Shown here one piece after another: positions 1 to 9,271 of a stretch of DNA of 33,071 nucleotides (the stretch's first letter is position 1; every line of letters begins with the position of its first letter). Below the pieces are notes generated by a model, which did no database searches, had not been told where the DNA came from, and saw only the letters and a program-made list of their open reading frames with translations. Location: NCBI RefSeq assembly GCF_000770305.1, contig NZ_JNVB01000048.1, positions 1 through 33,071 of the forward strand, read 5' to 3'. The DNA is from Erwinia oleae. Lineage in GTDB: Bacteria; Pseudomonadota; Gammaproteobacteria; Enterobacterales; Enterobacteriaceae. Made by a program: the position numbers and the translations under genes.

Positions 1-580
1 TCACCGCATCCACGCTTTTGATCCTTGCAGCGCGTTCGCGCATCGGCCCTGCCGGAAGCCACCAGCCGTTGCCAAAGCGACGCGTGCCGTCCACCACCAC
101 AATTTCAATGTCGCGCGCCAGTGCGTAGTGCTGTAACCCGTCATCGGTAATAACGATGTCGATATCGCCCTGCTCAAGCAGCGCCTGCACCGCCTCGCGC
201 CTGACGGGTGAAACAGCAACCGGCGCACCGGTGCGTTGATAAATCAGCACCGGTTCGTCACCCGCCTCGCGCGTGGTGGTGCGCATATTCAGCAACAGCG
301 GATAGCGCGCCGCTTTACCGCCATAGCCACGCGAAACCACGCCGGGGCGCAGGCCGCGCTGCTGTAACGCTTCCACCAGCCAGATGGCGACCGGCGTTTT
401 GCCGTTGCCACCAGCGGTCAGGTTGCCCACCACCACCACCGGCACCGGTGAACGCCATGCTTTGCGCCATCCCAGCACGTAACTCAGGCGGATCAGTTTG
501 CTGACAAGGCCATACAGAAAACTGAACGGCAAGAGCAGCAGATAAAGCGGCGATTTGCCGCTCCATATGCGCTCAATCAT
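1..580 (-). CDS. lpxK: Tetraacyldisaccharide 4'-kinase, N-terminal part (cut by window edge)
   Basis: LpxK phosphorylates the 4' position of the tetraacyldisaccharide 1-phosphate precursor to give lipid IVA, at the inner face of the cytoplasmic membrane. About 193 residues are visible, from an ATG whose first base is 580; the frame is open to the window edge. The N-terminus ([20 protein letters not shown]) is the family's short membrane-associating hydrophobic stretch. It is followed by a P-loop reading [12 protein letters not shown] near residues 54-65 and by the conserved [14 protein letters not shown] segment near the cut end. The start codon overlaps the msbA stop as ATGA, so translation is probably coupled to the flippase gene upstream. 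E. coli LpxK has 328 residues, so roughly 40% of the protein is missing. The family assignment is secure; the C-terminus cannot be assessed. Confidence 0.95.
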   Translation of the reverse strand, partial: MIERIWSGKSPLYLLLLPFSFLYGLVSKLIRLSYVLGWRKAWRSPVPVVVVGNLTAGGNGKTPVAIWLVEALQQRGLRPGVVSRGYGGKAARYPLLLNMRTTTREAGDEPVLIYQRTGAPVAVSPVRREAVQALLEQGDIDIVITDDGLQHYALARDIEIVVVDGTRRFGNGWWLPAGPMRERAARIKSVDAV

Positions 581-2325
581 TGACCAAACTGCATTTTATG
601 AAGCTGCGCATAGACGCCTCGTTGCTCCAGCAGCACCTGATGGCTGCCGCGTTCAACAATATGGCCGTCCTCAACCACCACAATTTCATCCGCCTGTTCG
701 ATAGTGGAAAGCCGGTGCGCGATCACCAGCGAGGTACGGTTTTTCTGTAGCTCATCCAGCGCCGCCTGAATCGCGCGTTCAGACTCGGTATCCAGCGCGG
801 AGGTCGCCTCATCCAGAATCAGCACCGGGCTGTCACGCAGCAGCGCGCGCGCGATGGCGATGCGCTGGCGCTGCCCGCCGGAGAGTAGCACCCCGTTCTC
901 GCCAATAACGGTATCGAGCCCGTTATCCATTTTGTTAATAAAATCCATTGCATGCGCCATAACCGCCGCTTTTTCGATATCTTCACGGCTGTAGTGCTCG
1001 TTACGCGCGTAGGCAATATTGTTTGCTACGGTATCGTTAAATAGATGTACGTTCTGCGAAACCAGCGCTACCTGATTACGCAGCGAGCTGAGCGTATATT
1101 CGCGCAGATCGTGGCCGTCCATCAGAATCTCGCCCTGCTGCACGTCATAGAATCGCGTGAGCAGGCTGGCAATGGTTGATTTGCCCGAGCCTGAGCGCCC
1201 GACCAATGCGACCGTCTTGCCTTCAGGGATCGCAAGATTGATATTGTGTAACGCAGGCGCTTCGCGGCCTGGATAGGTAAAGGTTACATTGCGGAACTCA
1301 ATATCGCCTCTTGCCCGCTCAATGGTGCGCGTTCCGGTATCTTCTTCCTGCTCGCTATCAAGAATTGAAAACAGCGTCTGGCAGGCCGCCATGCCGCGTT
1401 GAAACTGAGCGTTGACGTTGGTCAACGATTTCAGCGGGCGCATCAGTGCGATCATTGAAGAAAACACAACGGTGATCGTCCCGGCGGTCAGCGTTTCCAT
1501 TACCGAAGGAAAGCTGGCGGCGTAAAGCACAAATGCCAGCGCCAGCGAGGCGATAAGCTGAATAATCGGATCGGAAATTGACGACGCGGAAACCAGCTTC
1601 ATACCCTGTTGACGCATACGGTTACTGACGCGGTTAAAGCGTTCGCTTTCCACCTGCTGACCGCCGAAGATCAACACTTCTTTATGTCCTTTAAGCATCT
1701 GTTCGGCACTGGTAGTCACGTGTCCCATGGTGTTCTGCATGCTTTTACTGATGTTGCGGAAACGTTTGGATACCATGCGGATGGCAAAGGAAACAATCGG
1801 CGCCAGCAAAATAAGGATTAAAGAGAGTTGCCAGCTGTACCAGAACATCATGATAAACAGGCCAATAATCGACGCACCTTCGCGTACCACCGTCACCAGC
1901 GCGCTGGAGGACGACGACGCGACCTGTTCAGAATCGTAGGTAATACGGGAGAGCAGCGTACCGGTGGACTGCTGATCAAAAAAAGCAACCGGCATGCCCA
2001 TCATATGGCTGAAGAGACGACGACGCATGGTCATCACCACGTTGCCTGACACCCAGGAGATGCAGTAGCTGGAAATATAGCTGGTCACGCCTCGGATCAG
2101 CATCAGGCCGATGACCGCCAGCGGCATCCATATCAGTACTGAGGAGTCCGCTTTGCCAAAACCGTCATCAAGAAGCGGTTTCAGCAGTGACAGCATCAAC
2201 GTATCACCCGCTGCGTTAATTACCAGCGCAACCGCCGCCACGATCAGACCCGTTCTGAATGGCGCAATCATCGGCCAGAGGCGACGGAACGTCTGCCAGG
2301 TGGAGAGATCTTTATCCTGTTGCAT
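577..2325 (-). CDS. msbA: Lipid A flippase, ABC transporter MsbA
   Basis: MsbA is a homodimeric inner-membrane ABC exporter that flips lipid A-core from the cytoplasmic to the periplasmic leaflet. The 582 residues equal the E. coli length. The N-terminal half holds six hydrophobic helices (first near residues 22-45). The C-terminal ATPase shows a Walker A motif (GRSGSGKST, about residue 376), a signature ([16 protein letters not shown], about 481), a Walker B with catalytic Glu ([12 protein letters not shown], about 500) and the switch His in VIAHRLST. The ATG at 2325 follows a weak Shine-Dalgarno (AAGCTGG region) and lies 35 bp after the ycaI stop. The stop overlaps the lpxK start by four bases. 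Operon context with lpxK matches the known lipid A module. No truncation or missing catalytic residue was seen. Confidence 0.98.
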   Translation of the reverse strand: MQQDKDLSTWQTFRRLWPMIAPFRTGLIVAAVALVINAAGDTLMLSLLKPLLDDGFGKADSSVLIWMPLAVIGLMLIRGVTSYISSYCISWVSGNVVMTMRRRLFSHMMGMPVAFFDQQSTGTLLSRITYDSEQVASSSSSALVTVVREGASIIGLFIMMFWYSWQLSLILILLAPIVSFAIRMVSKRFRNISKSMQNTMGHVTTSAEQMLKGHKEVLIFGGQQVESERFNRVSNRMRQQGMKLVSASSISDPIIQLIASLALAFVLYAASFPSVMETLTAGTITVVFSSMIALMRPLKSLTNVNAQFQRGMAACQTLFSILDSEQEEDTGTRTIERARGDIEFRNVTFTYPGREAPALHNINLAIPEGKTVALVGRSGSGKSTIASLLTRFYDVQQGEILMDGHDLREYTLSSLRNQVALVSQNVHLFNDTVANNIAYARNEHYSREDIEKAAVMAHAMDFINKMDNGLDTVIGENGVLLSGGQRQRIAIARALLRDSPVLILDEATSALDTESERAIQAALDELQKNRTSLVIAHRLSTIEQADEIVVVEDGHIVERGSHQVLLEQRGVYAQLHKMQFGQ

Positions 2326-2360
2326 TATTAAACCAGCTTTAGAAGAAATAGCCGCTCATT

Positions 2361-4625
2361 CTACCTGGAATCACGGGTTACGCCAAACCACTGATGATAC
2401 CAGCGGGGCATTATTTGGTCTCTTAAGCCCTTAACCTGCCAGTTATTAGTGAAAAAAGTGATGCTGATCTGGCCTTCCAGTGCCGTGTCATGCCACAGGT
2501 AATGATTCTCTTTGTAACGCTTAATGATTCGCTCAGCGGGTAGTCGCCAGGCGCTGTAGCGGGCTGCCGAAGCAATCGCGACCCGACCAGCGACCGTACG
2601 CAGAAGAGGCGCGACAGACGAGGTTCCACTGCCGTGATGCGGCACCTGTATCACGTCAGCCGCAAGCTCTTGTCGATATTTTTTTATCATCATTCGTTCT
2701 GCGGACGACTCGATATCACCGGTCAGCAACACCCGTCGCTGGCCATCGCTGATCATAACCACGCAGGATTGATTGTTGCCTGTCTGGCGTTCGCCCGCCT
2801 CCGGCCAGACAACGCGGAACTCCAGCGACTGCCAGCGCCATACAACACCGCGATGGCAGGAAAAATGTGTACTATCAACCATGTTGCTGTGCAGCCGGGC
2901 CAGGGGAAAGGCCGTCTGAATAGTGTTCAGCCCGCCGATATGATCCTGATGGCCATGACTGAGAATAACGTGCCTGACGGTCAGTCCTTTCCAGTTCAGC
3001 CAGGGAAGGATATAGCTCCGCGCTGCATCGCCGCTGGCCCAGCGGTTGCCGGTATCGTAAAGCGTGGCCTCGCCGTTACGTGAAATAACCACGGCCAGCC
3101 CGTGTCCCACATCAAGCATATCTACCCGCCAGTTGGCCCGGTCGGGCTGGACTCGCCAGCACAGAGCAGCCAGACCAAACGCAAACAGCGTTACCGGCGA
3201 ACTGCGCCACCCGCTTAGTCGCCACGCAATGACCAACACCCATGCCAGCATGCTCAGCGGCAGCGTGGCCTCCTCAACGTTTATCCACCCCGCTGGCAAC
3301 GCGCTAAGGGGGATAAAAACCAGCGCCAGCGTTCTGTCTGCTCCCCACCAGAGTAGCTGACTGAGCGGCGTCACTGCATGAAATAACAGGGCACAAAGAA
3401 TAAGCGGCACGGTGAGTAGAGAGATGATCGGCACCGCCCATACATTTGCCAGTAGCGCACTGAAGCTGATGCCGTGAAAAGTCAGTACCTGAATGGGCAT
3501 CAGCAGCAAAAACATTCCCAGTTGCAGGTGCAGCAACCGCAGCAGCAGCCAACGCTTTTTCTTCATAAAACGGCCCGGCAAAGGAAACCAGTGAAACCAG
3601 AACAGCAAACCGGCGACGGCAACCGCAGACAGCCACAGGCTGTCTGACAAAATGCTGAGCGGATCGAAAAACAGTATCAGCCCGATGCACAACAGCCATA
3701 CCTGCCAGCCGTTACAGCTTTTCCCGCTCAGGCGCAGCGCGCTCCAGACGCTCAGTGCCAGCATCGCCCGCACCGACGGTGGATTACCGCCGGACAGCCA
3801 GGTATAGATCAGCGCCACGATCAGGCTGAGCGCCAGCGGAAAGCGGTAGCCTATCCGGCGCGCAGTCATCACCGACTGAAGAAGCCGCCCGAGCAGCCAG
3901 CCCACGCCCGCCGCAAGGCTGATATGCATGCCGGAAATGGCCATCAGGTGCGCGGTGCCGGTTTCACGCAGAAGTTGGTTCATTTCTCTGCTGACCTCGC
4001 CACGCTCGCCAAACGCCAGCGCAGAGATAAATGCGTGCCAGGGCAGCATCTGATAATTGTTATGACTGCTGCTGATGATCCGATCGCGCCAGCCGCATTG
4101 ACTGTCTTCAGGTGTGGCCGACAGCACTCTGCCACTGAGCGGCATACCGTTTGCTATCGCGAAACGCTGCGCGTCAAAACCGCCTTCATTGAGGTGAGCA
4201 TGGACGGGTCTCAGCTTCAGACGCATCTGCCAGCGCTGGCCGGTACAGATCTCGCCTGCTGTTTCGGGCCTGTTCAGTAAGGCGTAAACCGGCGGGAAAA
4301 AGCGGATGTTATCCGCACTGAGGATGCGTACTTTCACCTTTTCCGTCACAGGATTGATCTGCCCGATTTGCACTCGTGCTTCAACGGGTTTGGCAGAGAG
4401 CGCGTTGATCTGCTGTACCGTGCCGCGCGCCGCGCTGACAGACCAGAGGAATAGCAACATCACTACAGCCAGGTCGCCAGCCCAACGCCTGTTTATCTTC
4501 AGTAAAAACAGCGCGCACAGCATCAGCGCAGGATCGAAACGTTCCGCAGGAAGTTGCGGCAGCAAATTCAACGGCAACGCGGCAATAATCATCCATGCTG
4601 CAAGGCGAACCGGAGAGACGGGCAT
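2361..4625 (-). CDS. ycaI: ComEC/Rec2-family DNA-uptake channel homologue
   Basis: Homologue of ComEC/Rec2, the inner-membrane channel that imports single-stranded DNA in transformable bacteria. The length of 754 residues matches my recollection of E. coli YcaI. Hydrophobic helices occupy the N-terminus. A ComEC/Rec2 competence domain spans about residues 195-480, with the family motif TGTAHLMAISGMHIS at 222-236. A metallo-beta-lactamase-like domain (about 500-750) retains HGHQDH at 557-562, TGDIE at 635-639 and PHHGS at 662-666, so its metal site looks intact. The ATG at 4625 follows a strong AAGGAG about seven bases upstream. It precedes msbA by 35 bp and probably shares transcripts with it. 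Natural transformation is not established for most Enterobacterales, so the role in this organism is unknown. The family assignment is secure; the function is inference. Confidence 0.93.
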   Translation of the reverse strand: MPVSPVRLAAWMIIAALPLNLLPQLPAERFDPALMLCALFLLKINRRWAGDLAVVMLLFLWSVSAARGTVQQINALSAKPVEARVQIGQINPVTEKVKVRILSADNIRFFPPVYALLNRPETAGEICTGQRWQMRLKLRPVHAHLNEGGFDAQRFAIANGMPLSGRVLSATPEDSQCGWRDRIISSSHNNYQMLPWHAFISALAFGERGEVSREMNQLLRETGTAHLMAISGMHISLAAGVGWLLGRLLQSVMTARRIGYRFPLALSLIVALIYTWLSGGNPPSVRAMLALSVWSALRLSGKSCNGWQVWLLCIGLILFFDPLSILSDSLWLSAVAVAGLLFWFHWFPLPGRFMKKKRWLLLRLLHLQLGMFLLLMPIQVLTFHGISFSALLANVWAVPIISLLTVPLILCALLFHAVTPLSQLLWWGADRTLALVFIPLSALPAGWINVEEATLPLSMLAWVLVIAWRLSGWRSSPVTLFAFGLAALCWRVQPDRANWRVDMLDVGHGLAVVISRNGEATLYDTGNRWASGDAARSYILPWLNWKGLTVRHVILSHGHQDHIGGLNTIQTAFPLARLHSNMVDSTHFSCHRGVVWRWQSLEFRVVWPEAGERQTGNNQSCVVMISDGQRRVLLTGDIESSAERMMIKKYRQELAADVIQVPHHGSGTSSVAPLLRTVAGRVAIASAARYSAWRLPAERIIKRYKENHYLWHDTALEGQISITFFTNNWQVKGLRDQIMPRWYHQWFGVTRDSR

Positions 4626-4794
4626 CGGGACACTCCTTTATTCCATAGAAAAGAGTGTGCCGGATATTTATCATTCGTGCCTTTGCTTAAGATCCTGAAT
4701 GCGCAGCGCGCTGGAAGATTTTTCTGCTATTGCTGAAAGACAGCGCGTCTTTTGCGAGCAGGCTCAGAGATTGACAGGAATGTTAAGGCAAAAA

Positions 4795-4818
4795 AAAACG
4801 ACACCGAAGTGTCGTTTT
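4795..4818 (-). terminator. Rho-independent terminator of ihfB
   Basis: Perfect 10-bp stem (AAAACGACAC / GTGTCGTTTT). On the minus strand it has a TTCG tetraloop followed by an uninterrupted run of U from the A tract at 4791-4798. It lies just after the ihfB stop and upstream of ycaI, so it should separate the rpsA-ihfB transcripts from ycaI-msbA-lpxK. Confidence 0.9.
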
Positions 4819-4836
4819 ATCGCGTAGCGCTATGCA

Positions 4837-5121
4837 TCAGCCGTAAATATTCGCGCGATCGCGCAGTTCTTTACCGGGCTTGAAGTGGGGAACGTATTTA
4901 CCTTCCAGTTCCACTTTGTCTCCCGTTTTCGGGTTACGTCCGGTACGTGGTGCGCGATAGTGCAAAGAGAAACTGCCGAAGCCCCGGATTTCGATGCGTT
5001 CGCCCTGGGCCAGGGTGGTTGCCATGTGCTCAAGCATCTCTTTAACCGCATCCTCAACGACTTTCGCCGGAATATGGGAATGCTGGCCGGCAAGTCTTTC
5101 AATCAGTTCTGACTTGGTCAT
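4837..5121 (-). CDS. ihfB: Integration host factor, beta subunit
   Basis: IHF-beta pairs with IHF-alpha to form the sequence-specific DNA-bending protein used in nucleoid architecture, recombination and sigma-54 promoter activation. The 94 residues equal the E. coli length. The HU/IHF fold is plain: the N-terminal helical dimerisation region, the [10 protein letters not shown] segment, and the DNA-binding arm with [12 protein letters not shown], whose Pro64 is the residue that intercalates in the minor groove. The ATG at 5121 is preceded by GGAGGATT, a good ribosome binding site. The gene follows rpsA by 87 bp that carry a hairpin, and it ends at a strong terminator, as in the classical rpsA-ihfB arrangement. 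A second frame also open here is a shadow. Confidence 0.98.
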   Translation of the reverse strand: MTKSELIERLAGQHSHIPAKVVEDAVKEMLEHMATTLAQGERIEIRGFGSFSLHYRAPRTGRNPKTGDKVELEGKYVPHFKPGKELRDRANIYG

Positions 5122-5173
5122 TAAATCCTCCGGTTAATTCCTTAGGGAAAAGCTCTGACAGCAACGGCTGTTA

Positions 5174-5196
5174 CAGGGCGGCTCAACACCGCCCTG
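5174..5196 (-). terminator. Intergenic hairpin between rpsA and ihfB (partial terminator or processing site)
   Basis: Eight-bp perfect stem (CAGGGCGG / CCGCCCTG) with a 7-base loop, 12 bp downstream of the rpsA stop. It lacks a run of U on the minus strand, so efficient termination is doubtful. A smaller stem (ACAGC / GCTGT) follows immediately. It may attenuate read-through or protect the 3' end of the abundant rpsA message. The structure is seen; the function is inferred. Confidence 0.5.
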
Positions 5197-5208
5197 CGGC
5201 AAGCGCAA

Positions 5209-6882
5209 TTATTCGCCTTTAGCAGCTTTGAAGGCTTCAGCCATCGCGCTGGAGAAGTTACCGTCTTCCTGTTTGGTGTTAACAGTGTTGATGGCTTCTT
5301 TCTCGTCAGCCTGGTCTTTAGCACGAACAGACAGACTCACTACGCGGTTTTTACGGTCAACGCCCGTAAATTTGGCTTCAACGTCGTCACCGACGTTCAG
5401 AACCAGCGTTGCATCTTCAACGCGATCCAGTGAAGCTTCAGAAGCGCGCAGGTAACCCTCAACGCCGTCTGCCAGTTCAACTGTAGCACCTTTTGCGTCC
5501 ACAGCAGTCACTTTACCGTTAACAATGGCACCTTTCTTGTTCAGAGAGATGTAGTTGTTGAACGGATCTTCTGCCAGCTGCTTAACGCCCAGGGAGATGC
5601 GCTCGCGCTCTGCGTCAACTTGCAGAACCACGGCTGCGATTTCGTCGCCTTTCTTGTATTCACGAACGGCTTCTTCTCCGGTAGCGTTCCAGGAGATGTC
5701 AGACAGGTGAACCAGGCCGTCGATGCCGCCGTCCAGGCCGATGAAGATACCGAAGTCAGTGATTGACTTGATTTTACCTTCAACGCGGTCGCCCTTGTTG
5801 TGGGTTTCTGCAAACTGCTGCCAAGGATTAGATTTGCACTGTTTCAGACCCAGGGAGATACGACGACGTTCTTCGTCGATATCCAGAACCATAACTTCAA
5901 CCACATCGCCCACGTTAACAACTTTAGATGGGTGAATGTTTTTGTTGGTCCAGTCCATTTCTGAAACGTGTACCAGACCTTCAACGCCTTCTTCGATTTC
6001 CACGAAGCAGCCGTAATCAGTCAGGTTAGTCACGCGACCGGTCAGGCGAGTGCCTTCAGGGTAACGCTTAGCGATAGCAACCCATGGATCTTCGCCAAGC
6101 TGTTTCAGACCCAGTGACACACGGGTACGCTCGCGGTCGAACTTCAGGACTTTAACCGTAATTTCATCGCCAACATTCACGATTTCGCTTGGATGCTTAA
6201 CGCGTTTCCAGGCCATATCGGTAATGTGCAGCAGGCCGTCAACGCCGCCCAGATCAACGAATGCACCGTAGTCAGTAAGGTTCTTAACGATACCTTTAAC
6301 TTCCATGCCTTCCTGGAGGTTTTCCAGCAGCTGATCGCGCTCTGCGCTGTTTTCGGATTCGATAACCGCACGACGTGATACCACCACGTTGTTGCGTTTC
6401 TGATCCAGCTTGATCACTTTGAATTCAAGCTCTTTGCCTTCGAGGTGCAGCGTGTCGCGCACTGGACGCACGTCTACCAGAGAACCTGGCAGGAACGCAC
6501 GAATGCCGTTCAGCTCAACCGTGAAGCCACCTTTGACTTTGCCGTTGATAACACCGGTAACGGTTTCAGCGTCTTCGTATGCTTTTTCCAGCGTGATCCA
6601 GGCTTCGTGACGCTTAGCTTTTTCACGGGACAGCAGGGTTTCACCGAAGCCGTCTTCAACAGCGTCCAGCGCAACGTCAACTTCATCGCCAACCTGGATT
6701 TCCAGTTCGCCGGCTGCGTTCTTGAACTGCTCTGCCGGAATAGCAGATTCAGATTTCAGGCCCGCATCAACCAGAACAACGTCTTTGTCGATAGAGACAA
6801 CAACGCCACGAACGATGGAACCCGGACGGGTTTCGATGGTTTTCAGTGATTCTTCAAATAGTTGAGCAAAAGATTCAGTCAT
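5209..6882 (-). CDS. rpsA: 30S ribosomal protein S1
   Basis: S1 is the large, mobile 30S protein that binds and unfolds mRNA leaders during initiation. The 557 residues equal the E. coli length. Six S1/OB repeats can be followed, with recognisable cores such as [21 protein letters not shown] (third repeat) and the related [22 protein letters not shown] and [22 protein letters not shown]. The ATG at 6882 has no canonical Shine-Dalgarno in the 20 bases upstream; only AAGAATCC lies there. This is the known peculiarity of S1 mRNA, which S1 itself activates and represses. It lies 130 bp after cmk, with a terminator-like hairpin between, so most transcription probably starts from its own promoters in or after cmk. 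Confidence 0.98.
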   Translation of the reverse strand: MTESFAQLFEESLKTIETRPGSIVRGVVVSIDKDVVLVDAGLKSESAIPAEQFKNAAGELEIQVGDEVDVALDAVEDGFGETLLSREKAKRHEAWITLEKAYEDAETVTGVINGKVKGGFTVELNGIRAFLPGSLVDVRPVRDTLHLEGKELEFKVIKLDQKRNNVVVSRRAVIESENSAERDQLLENLQEGMEVKGIVKNLTDYGAFVDLGGVDGLLHITDMAWKRVKHPSEIVNVGDEITVKVLKFDRERTRVSLGLKQLGEDPWVAIAKRYPEGTRLTGRVTNLTDYGCFVEIEEGVEGLVHVSEMDWTNKNIHPSKVVNVGDVVEVMVLDIDEERRRISLGLKQCKSNPWQQFAETHNKGDRVEGKIKSITDFGIFIGLDGGIDGLVHLSDISWNATGEEAVREYKKGDEIAAVVLQVDAERERISLGVKQLAEDPFNNYISLNKKGAIVNGKVTAVDAKGATVELADGVEGYLRASEASLDRVEDATLVLNVGDDVEAKFTGVDRKNRVVSLSVRAKDQADEKEAINTVNTKQEDGNFSSAMAEAFKAAKGE

Positions 6883-6965
6883 ATTGATAATCTTATGGAT
6901 TCTTCAATTTAACGTCCACCTGACATCCTGCCGGGTGGGGTTGTTTCACATGCCCCATGACATCC
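6883..6965 (-). promoter_or_regulatory. rpsA translational leader (S1 autoregulation region)
   Basis: The mRNA leader immediately upstream of rpsA has no purine-rich Shine-Dalgarno. It carries GGA-containing segments (AAGGATGTCATGGGG and GGCAGGATGTCAGG) with partial complementarity. In gamma-proteobacteria the rpsA leader folds into hairpins with GGA loops recognised by S1 for autoregulation. The match to that model is by composition and motif only; folding was not computed. Confidence 0.55.
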
Positions 6966-6978
6966 TTATCACAGGGTT

Positions 6979-7006
6979 AAAAAAATTCCGGGCGACTAAG
7001 GCCCGG
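6979..7006 (-). terminator. Rho-independent terminator-like hairpin after cmk
   Basis: Stem CCGGGC / GCCCGG with a 7-base loop, followed on the minus strand by AA and seven consecutive U. It starts seven bases after the cmk stop and precedes the rpsA leader. It probably terminates or attenuates cmk transcripts, leaving rpsA under its own promoters. Confidence 0.75.
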
Positions 7007-7012
7007 TTGCTG

Positions 7013-7696
7013 CTATGCCAGAGAAAGCTTTTCTCGTGCGAAATTAAGCGATTTTTCAATAACTTGCTCAATCGTCATGCTGGTTGAATCCAGCACCAAC
7101 GCATCCTCTGCTGGCCTGAGCGGCGCAACGGTACGATTACGATCGCGGTCGTCGCGCTCTTTTATCTCGGATAAAAGGCGCTCAAAGTTAACACTAAAGC
7201 CCTTCTCCTGCAACTGTAGCATACGGCGGTGCGCGCGTTCTTCCGCGCTGGCATCCAGGAAGATCTTTACCGGCGCTTCGGGGAAAACAACCGTACCCAT
7301 ATCGCGTCCGTCAGCAATCAGGCCGGGGGCATCGCGAAACGCCCGTTGCCGACGAAGCAACGCCTCGCGAACGCGAGGAAACGCCGCCACTTTCGACGCC
7401 GTATTACTGACCTCCTGCGTGCGGATTTCAGCGGTAACGTCTTCCCCTTCCAGTATCACTTTCAGTTCGCCCTCTGAAGAGATGAAGCGTACATCAAGAT
7501 GCGCCGCAATCGGCACCATAGCCTCTTCCGAGGTGATATCAACCTGATGGTGCAAGGCTGCCAGGGCAAGAACGCGGTAGATTGCGCCCGAATCCAGCAG
7601 ATGCCAGTTCAACGCCTCCGCCATTGCTTTACAAAGCGTGCCTTTACCTGCGCCGCTTGGGCCATCAATCGTTATCACCGGGGCCATAGCCGTCAT
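7013..7696 (-). CDS. cmk: Cytidylate kinase
   Basis: Cytosolic (d)CMP kinase that recycles CMP from RNA and lipid turnover to CDP for nucleotide and phospholipid synthesis. The 227 residues equal the E. coli length. A P-loop (GPSGAGKG) sits at 12-19 after the hydrophobic strand PVITID. The enzyme-specific LDSGAIYR and [14 protein letters not shown] segments are present, and the LID-type arginines lie in EERAHRR and [10 protein letters not shown]. The ATG at 7696 has CAGGAGA six bases upstream. It precedes rpsA, the conserved partner. In E. coli ycaL lies between aroA and cmk; here 209 bp with no gene separate them. The assignment is secure. Confidence 0.98.
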   Translation of the reverse strand: MTAMAPVITIDGPSGAGKGTLCKAMAEALNWHLLDSGAIYRVLALAALHHQVDITSEEAMVPIAAHLDVRFISSEGELKVILEGEDVTAEIRTQEVSNTASKVAAFPRVREALLRRQRAFRDAPGLIADGRDMGTVVFPEAPVKIFLDASAEERAHRRMLQLQEKGFSVNFERLLSEIKERDDRDRNRTVAPLRPAEDALVLDSTSMTIEQVIEKSLNFAREKLSLA

Positions 7697-7905
7697 GTCG
7701 TTCTCCTGTCGCTGTGATGTCTGATATTACCTGCTCAGACAAAGATCGCGGCGCATTATACGCCTCATGGCCCCGGACCGTTACTGTTAAAGCGCGGATG
7801 CTGACAGAGCTTCAGGCGACAAACGATCGAAAAAACAGAATATTTGTTGCCGTATGCGTCGGTTAGCCGCTATCCATGGCGGTTAGCGGTAGCGGATTTA
7901 CAGAA

Positions 7906-9192
7906 TTATCCTGGCTGACTAATTTCTGCCAGCCGCGCAAAGTAGTCAGGGAAGGTTTTGGCCGTGCAGCCGGGATCAAGTATAGTGACCGGCGCGTCGG
8001 AAAGCGCAACCAGTGAAAAACACATCGCCATACGGTGATCGTTCCAGGTGCCGATATCGGCATGTCGGATTTTTGCTGGTGGCGTAACTTTAATGAAGTC
8101 GTGCCCCTCTTCCACCTCAGCGCCTACTTTACGCAGTTCAATAGCCATGGCGGCAAGGCGATCGGTCTCTTTCACGCGCCAGTTATAAATGTTGCGCAGC
8201 ACGGTTGTGCCTTTGGCAAACAGTGCCGTGGTCGCAATAGTCATTGCCGCATCGGGAATATGATTCATATCCATATCAATGGCGTTCAGCTCGCCACGCG
8301 TACAGGCAATGTAGTCGTCGCCCCAGATGACGGTCGCGCCCATTTTTTCCAGCACATCGGCAAAGCGAATATCGCCCTGCACGCTGTCGCGCCCAATGCC
8401 GGTGACCTTCACCGTTCCGCCTTTGATTGCTGCGGCAGCAAGAAAGTAAGACGCCGATGAGGCATCGCCTTCAACCAGATAGTCGCCAGGCGAAGCGTAT
8501 TGTTGATTGCCCGCGATGCGAAAGAGAGTGTAGTTATCATTTTCAACGCTCACGCCAAAGGTTTCCATCAGCTTAAGCGTGATATCAATGTAGGGCTTTG
8601 AAACCAGATCGCCTTTAATCGCAATGCGCGTGTCGTTTTTCGCCAGCGGCGCGGTCATCAACAGCGCGGTTAAGAACTGGCTCGATACGCTGCCGTCCAC
8701 GCTCAGTTCACCGCCCGAAAAACCACCCTTAAGACGCAGCGGCGGATAGTTTTCCTGCTCCAGACAGGTGATGTCCGCTCCGCCCTGACGCAGCGCATCA
8801 ACCAGATGACCGATAGGACGCTCCTTCATGCGCGGCTCGCCGGTCAGCACAATATCATTGCTGCCCAGACAGAGCGCCGCCGCCAGTGGGCGCATCGCCG
8901 TACCGGCATTGCCCAGAAAGAGCTCAGTCGCACCCTGCGCCTGTAACGGGCCGCCCTGGCCGGTTACTTCGCATACCGTTCTGTTTTCAGAGAGCGTGTA
9001 GTCAACGCCCAGCGTCTTAAGCGCATTGAGCATATGGCGAATATCATCGCTATCCAGCAGGTTAGTCAGGCGGGTTTTGCCGGTGGCCAGCGCCGCCAGC
9101 AGCAGTGCGCGATTCGACACGCTTTTGGAACCGGGTAAATTTATGGTGCCGTCTACCCGCGCGACAGGGTGTAAAGTCAGGGAGTCCTGCAT
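7906..9192 (-). CDS. aroA: 5-enolpyruvylshikimate-3-phosphate synthase (EPSPS, class I type)
   Basis: Transfers enolpyruvyl from phosphoenolpyruvate to shikimate 3-phosphate, the sixth step of the chorismate pathway, in the cytosol. From the ATG at 9192 the protein has 428 residues (E. coli 427). An upstream in-frame ATG at 9291 would add 33 residues overlapping the serC 3' end with no family counterpart, so I reject it. Visible motifs are [15 protein letters not shown] (Lys23), [13 protein letters not shown] with Gly97 and Pro102 in the arrangement of glyphosate-sensitive class I enzymes, [18 protein letters not shown] and [20 protein letters not shown] lies about 12 bases before the start, a rather long spacing. 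It is the second gene of the serC-aroA operon. Confidence 0.96.
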   Translation of the reverse strand: MQDSLTLHPVARVDGTINLPGSKSVSNRALLLAALATGKTRLTNLLDSDDIRHMLNALKTLGVDYTLSENRTVCEVTGQGGPLQAQGATELFLGNAGTAMRPLAAALCLGSNDIVLTGEPRMKERPIGHLVDALRQGGADITCLEQENYPPLRLKGGFSGGELSVDGSVSSQFLTALLMTAPLAKNDTRIAIKGDLVSKPYIDITLKLMETFGVSVENDNYTLFRIAGNQQYASPGDYLVEGDASSASYFLAAAAIKGGTVKVTGIGRDSVQGDIRFADVLEKMGATVIWGDDYIACTRGELNAIDMDMNHIPDAAMTIATTALFAKGTTVLRNIYNWRVKETDRLAAMAIELRKVGAEVEEGHDFIKVTPPAKIRHADIGTWNDHRMAMCFSLVALSDAPVTILDPGCTAKTFPDYFARLAEISQPG

Positions 9193-9222
9193 GTGAAACG
9201 TTTTCTCCAAAGTAAATACAGA

Positions 9223-9246
9223 GAAACCCCGCAGCGGCAGGGTTTC
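9223..9246 (-). terminator. Hairpin in the serC-aroA intergenic region (possible attenuator)
   Basis: Stem GAAACCC / GGGTTTC (7 bp) with two more G-C pairs inside the loop. On the minus strand it is followed by a U-rich but interrupted stretch (TCTGTATTTACTTT). It lies 26 bp after the serC stop and 30 bp before the aroA start, so it could reduce aroA relative to serC expression. The structure is seen; the role is inferred. Confidence 0.5.
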
Positions 9247-9271
9247 ATCGGGTTCGATCGTAAAGCCCTTG

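Noticed and set aside
4830-5102. 90-residue second frame overlapping ihfB on the same strand
   Set aside because: Overlaps almost all of ihfB in another frame; ihfB is full length and near-identical to the family.
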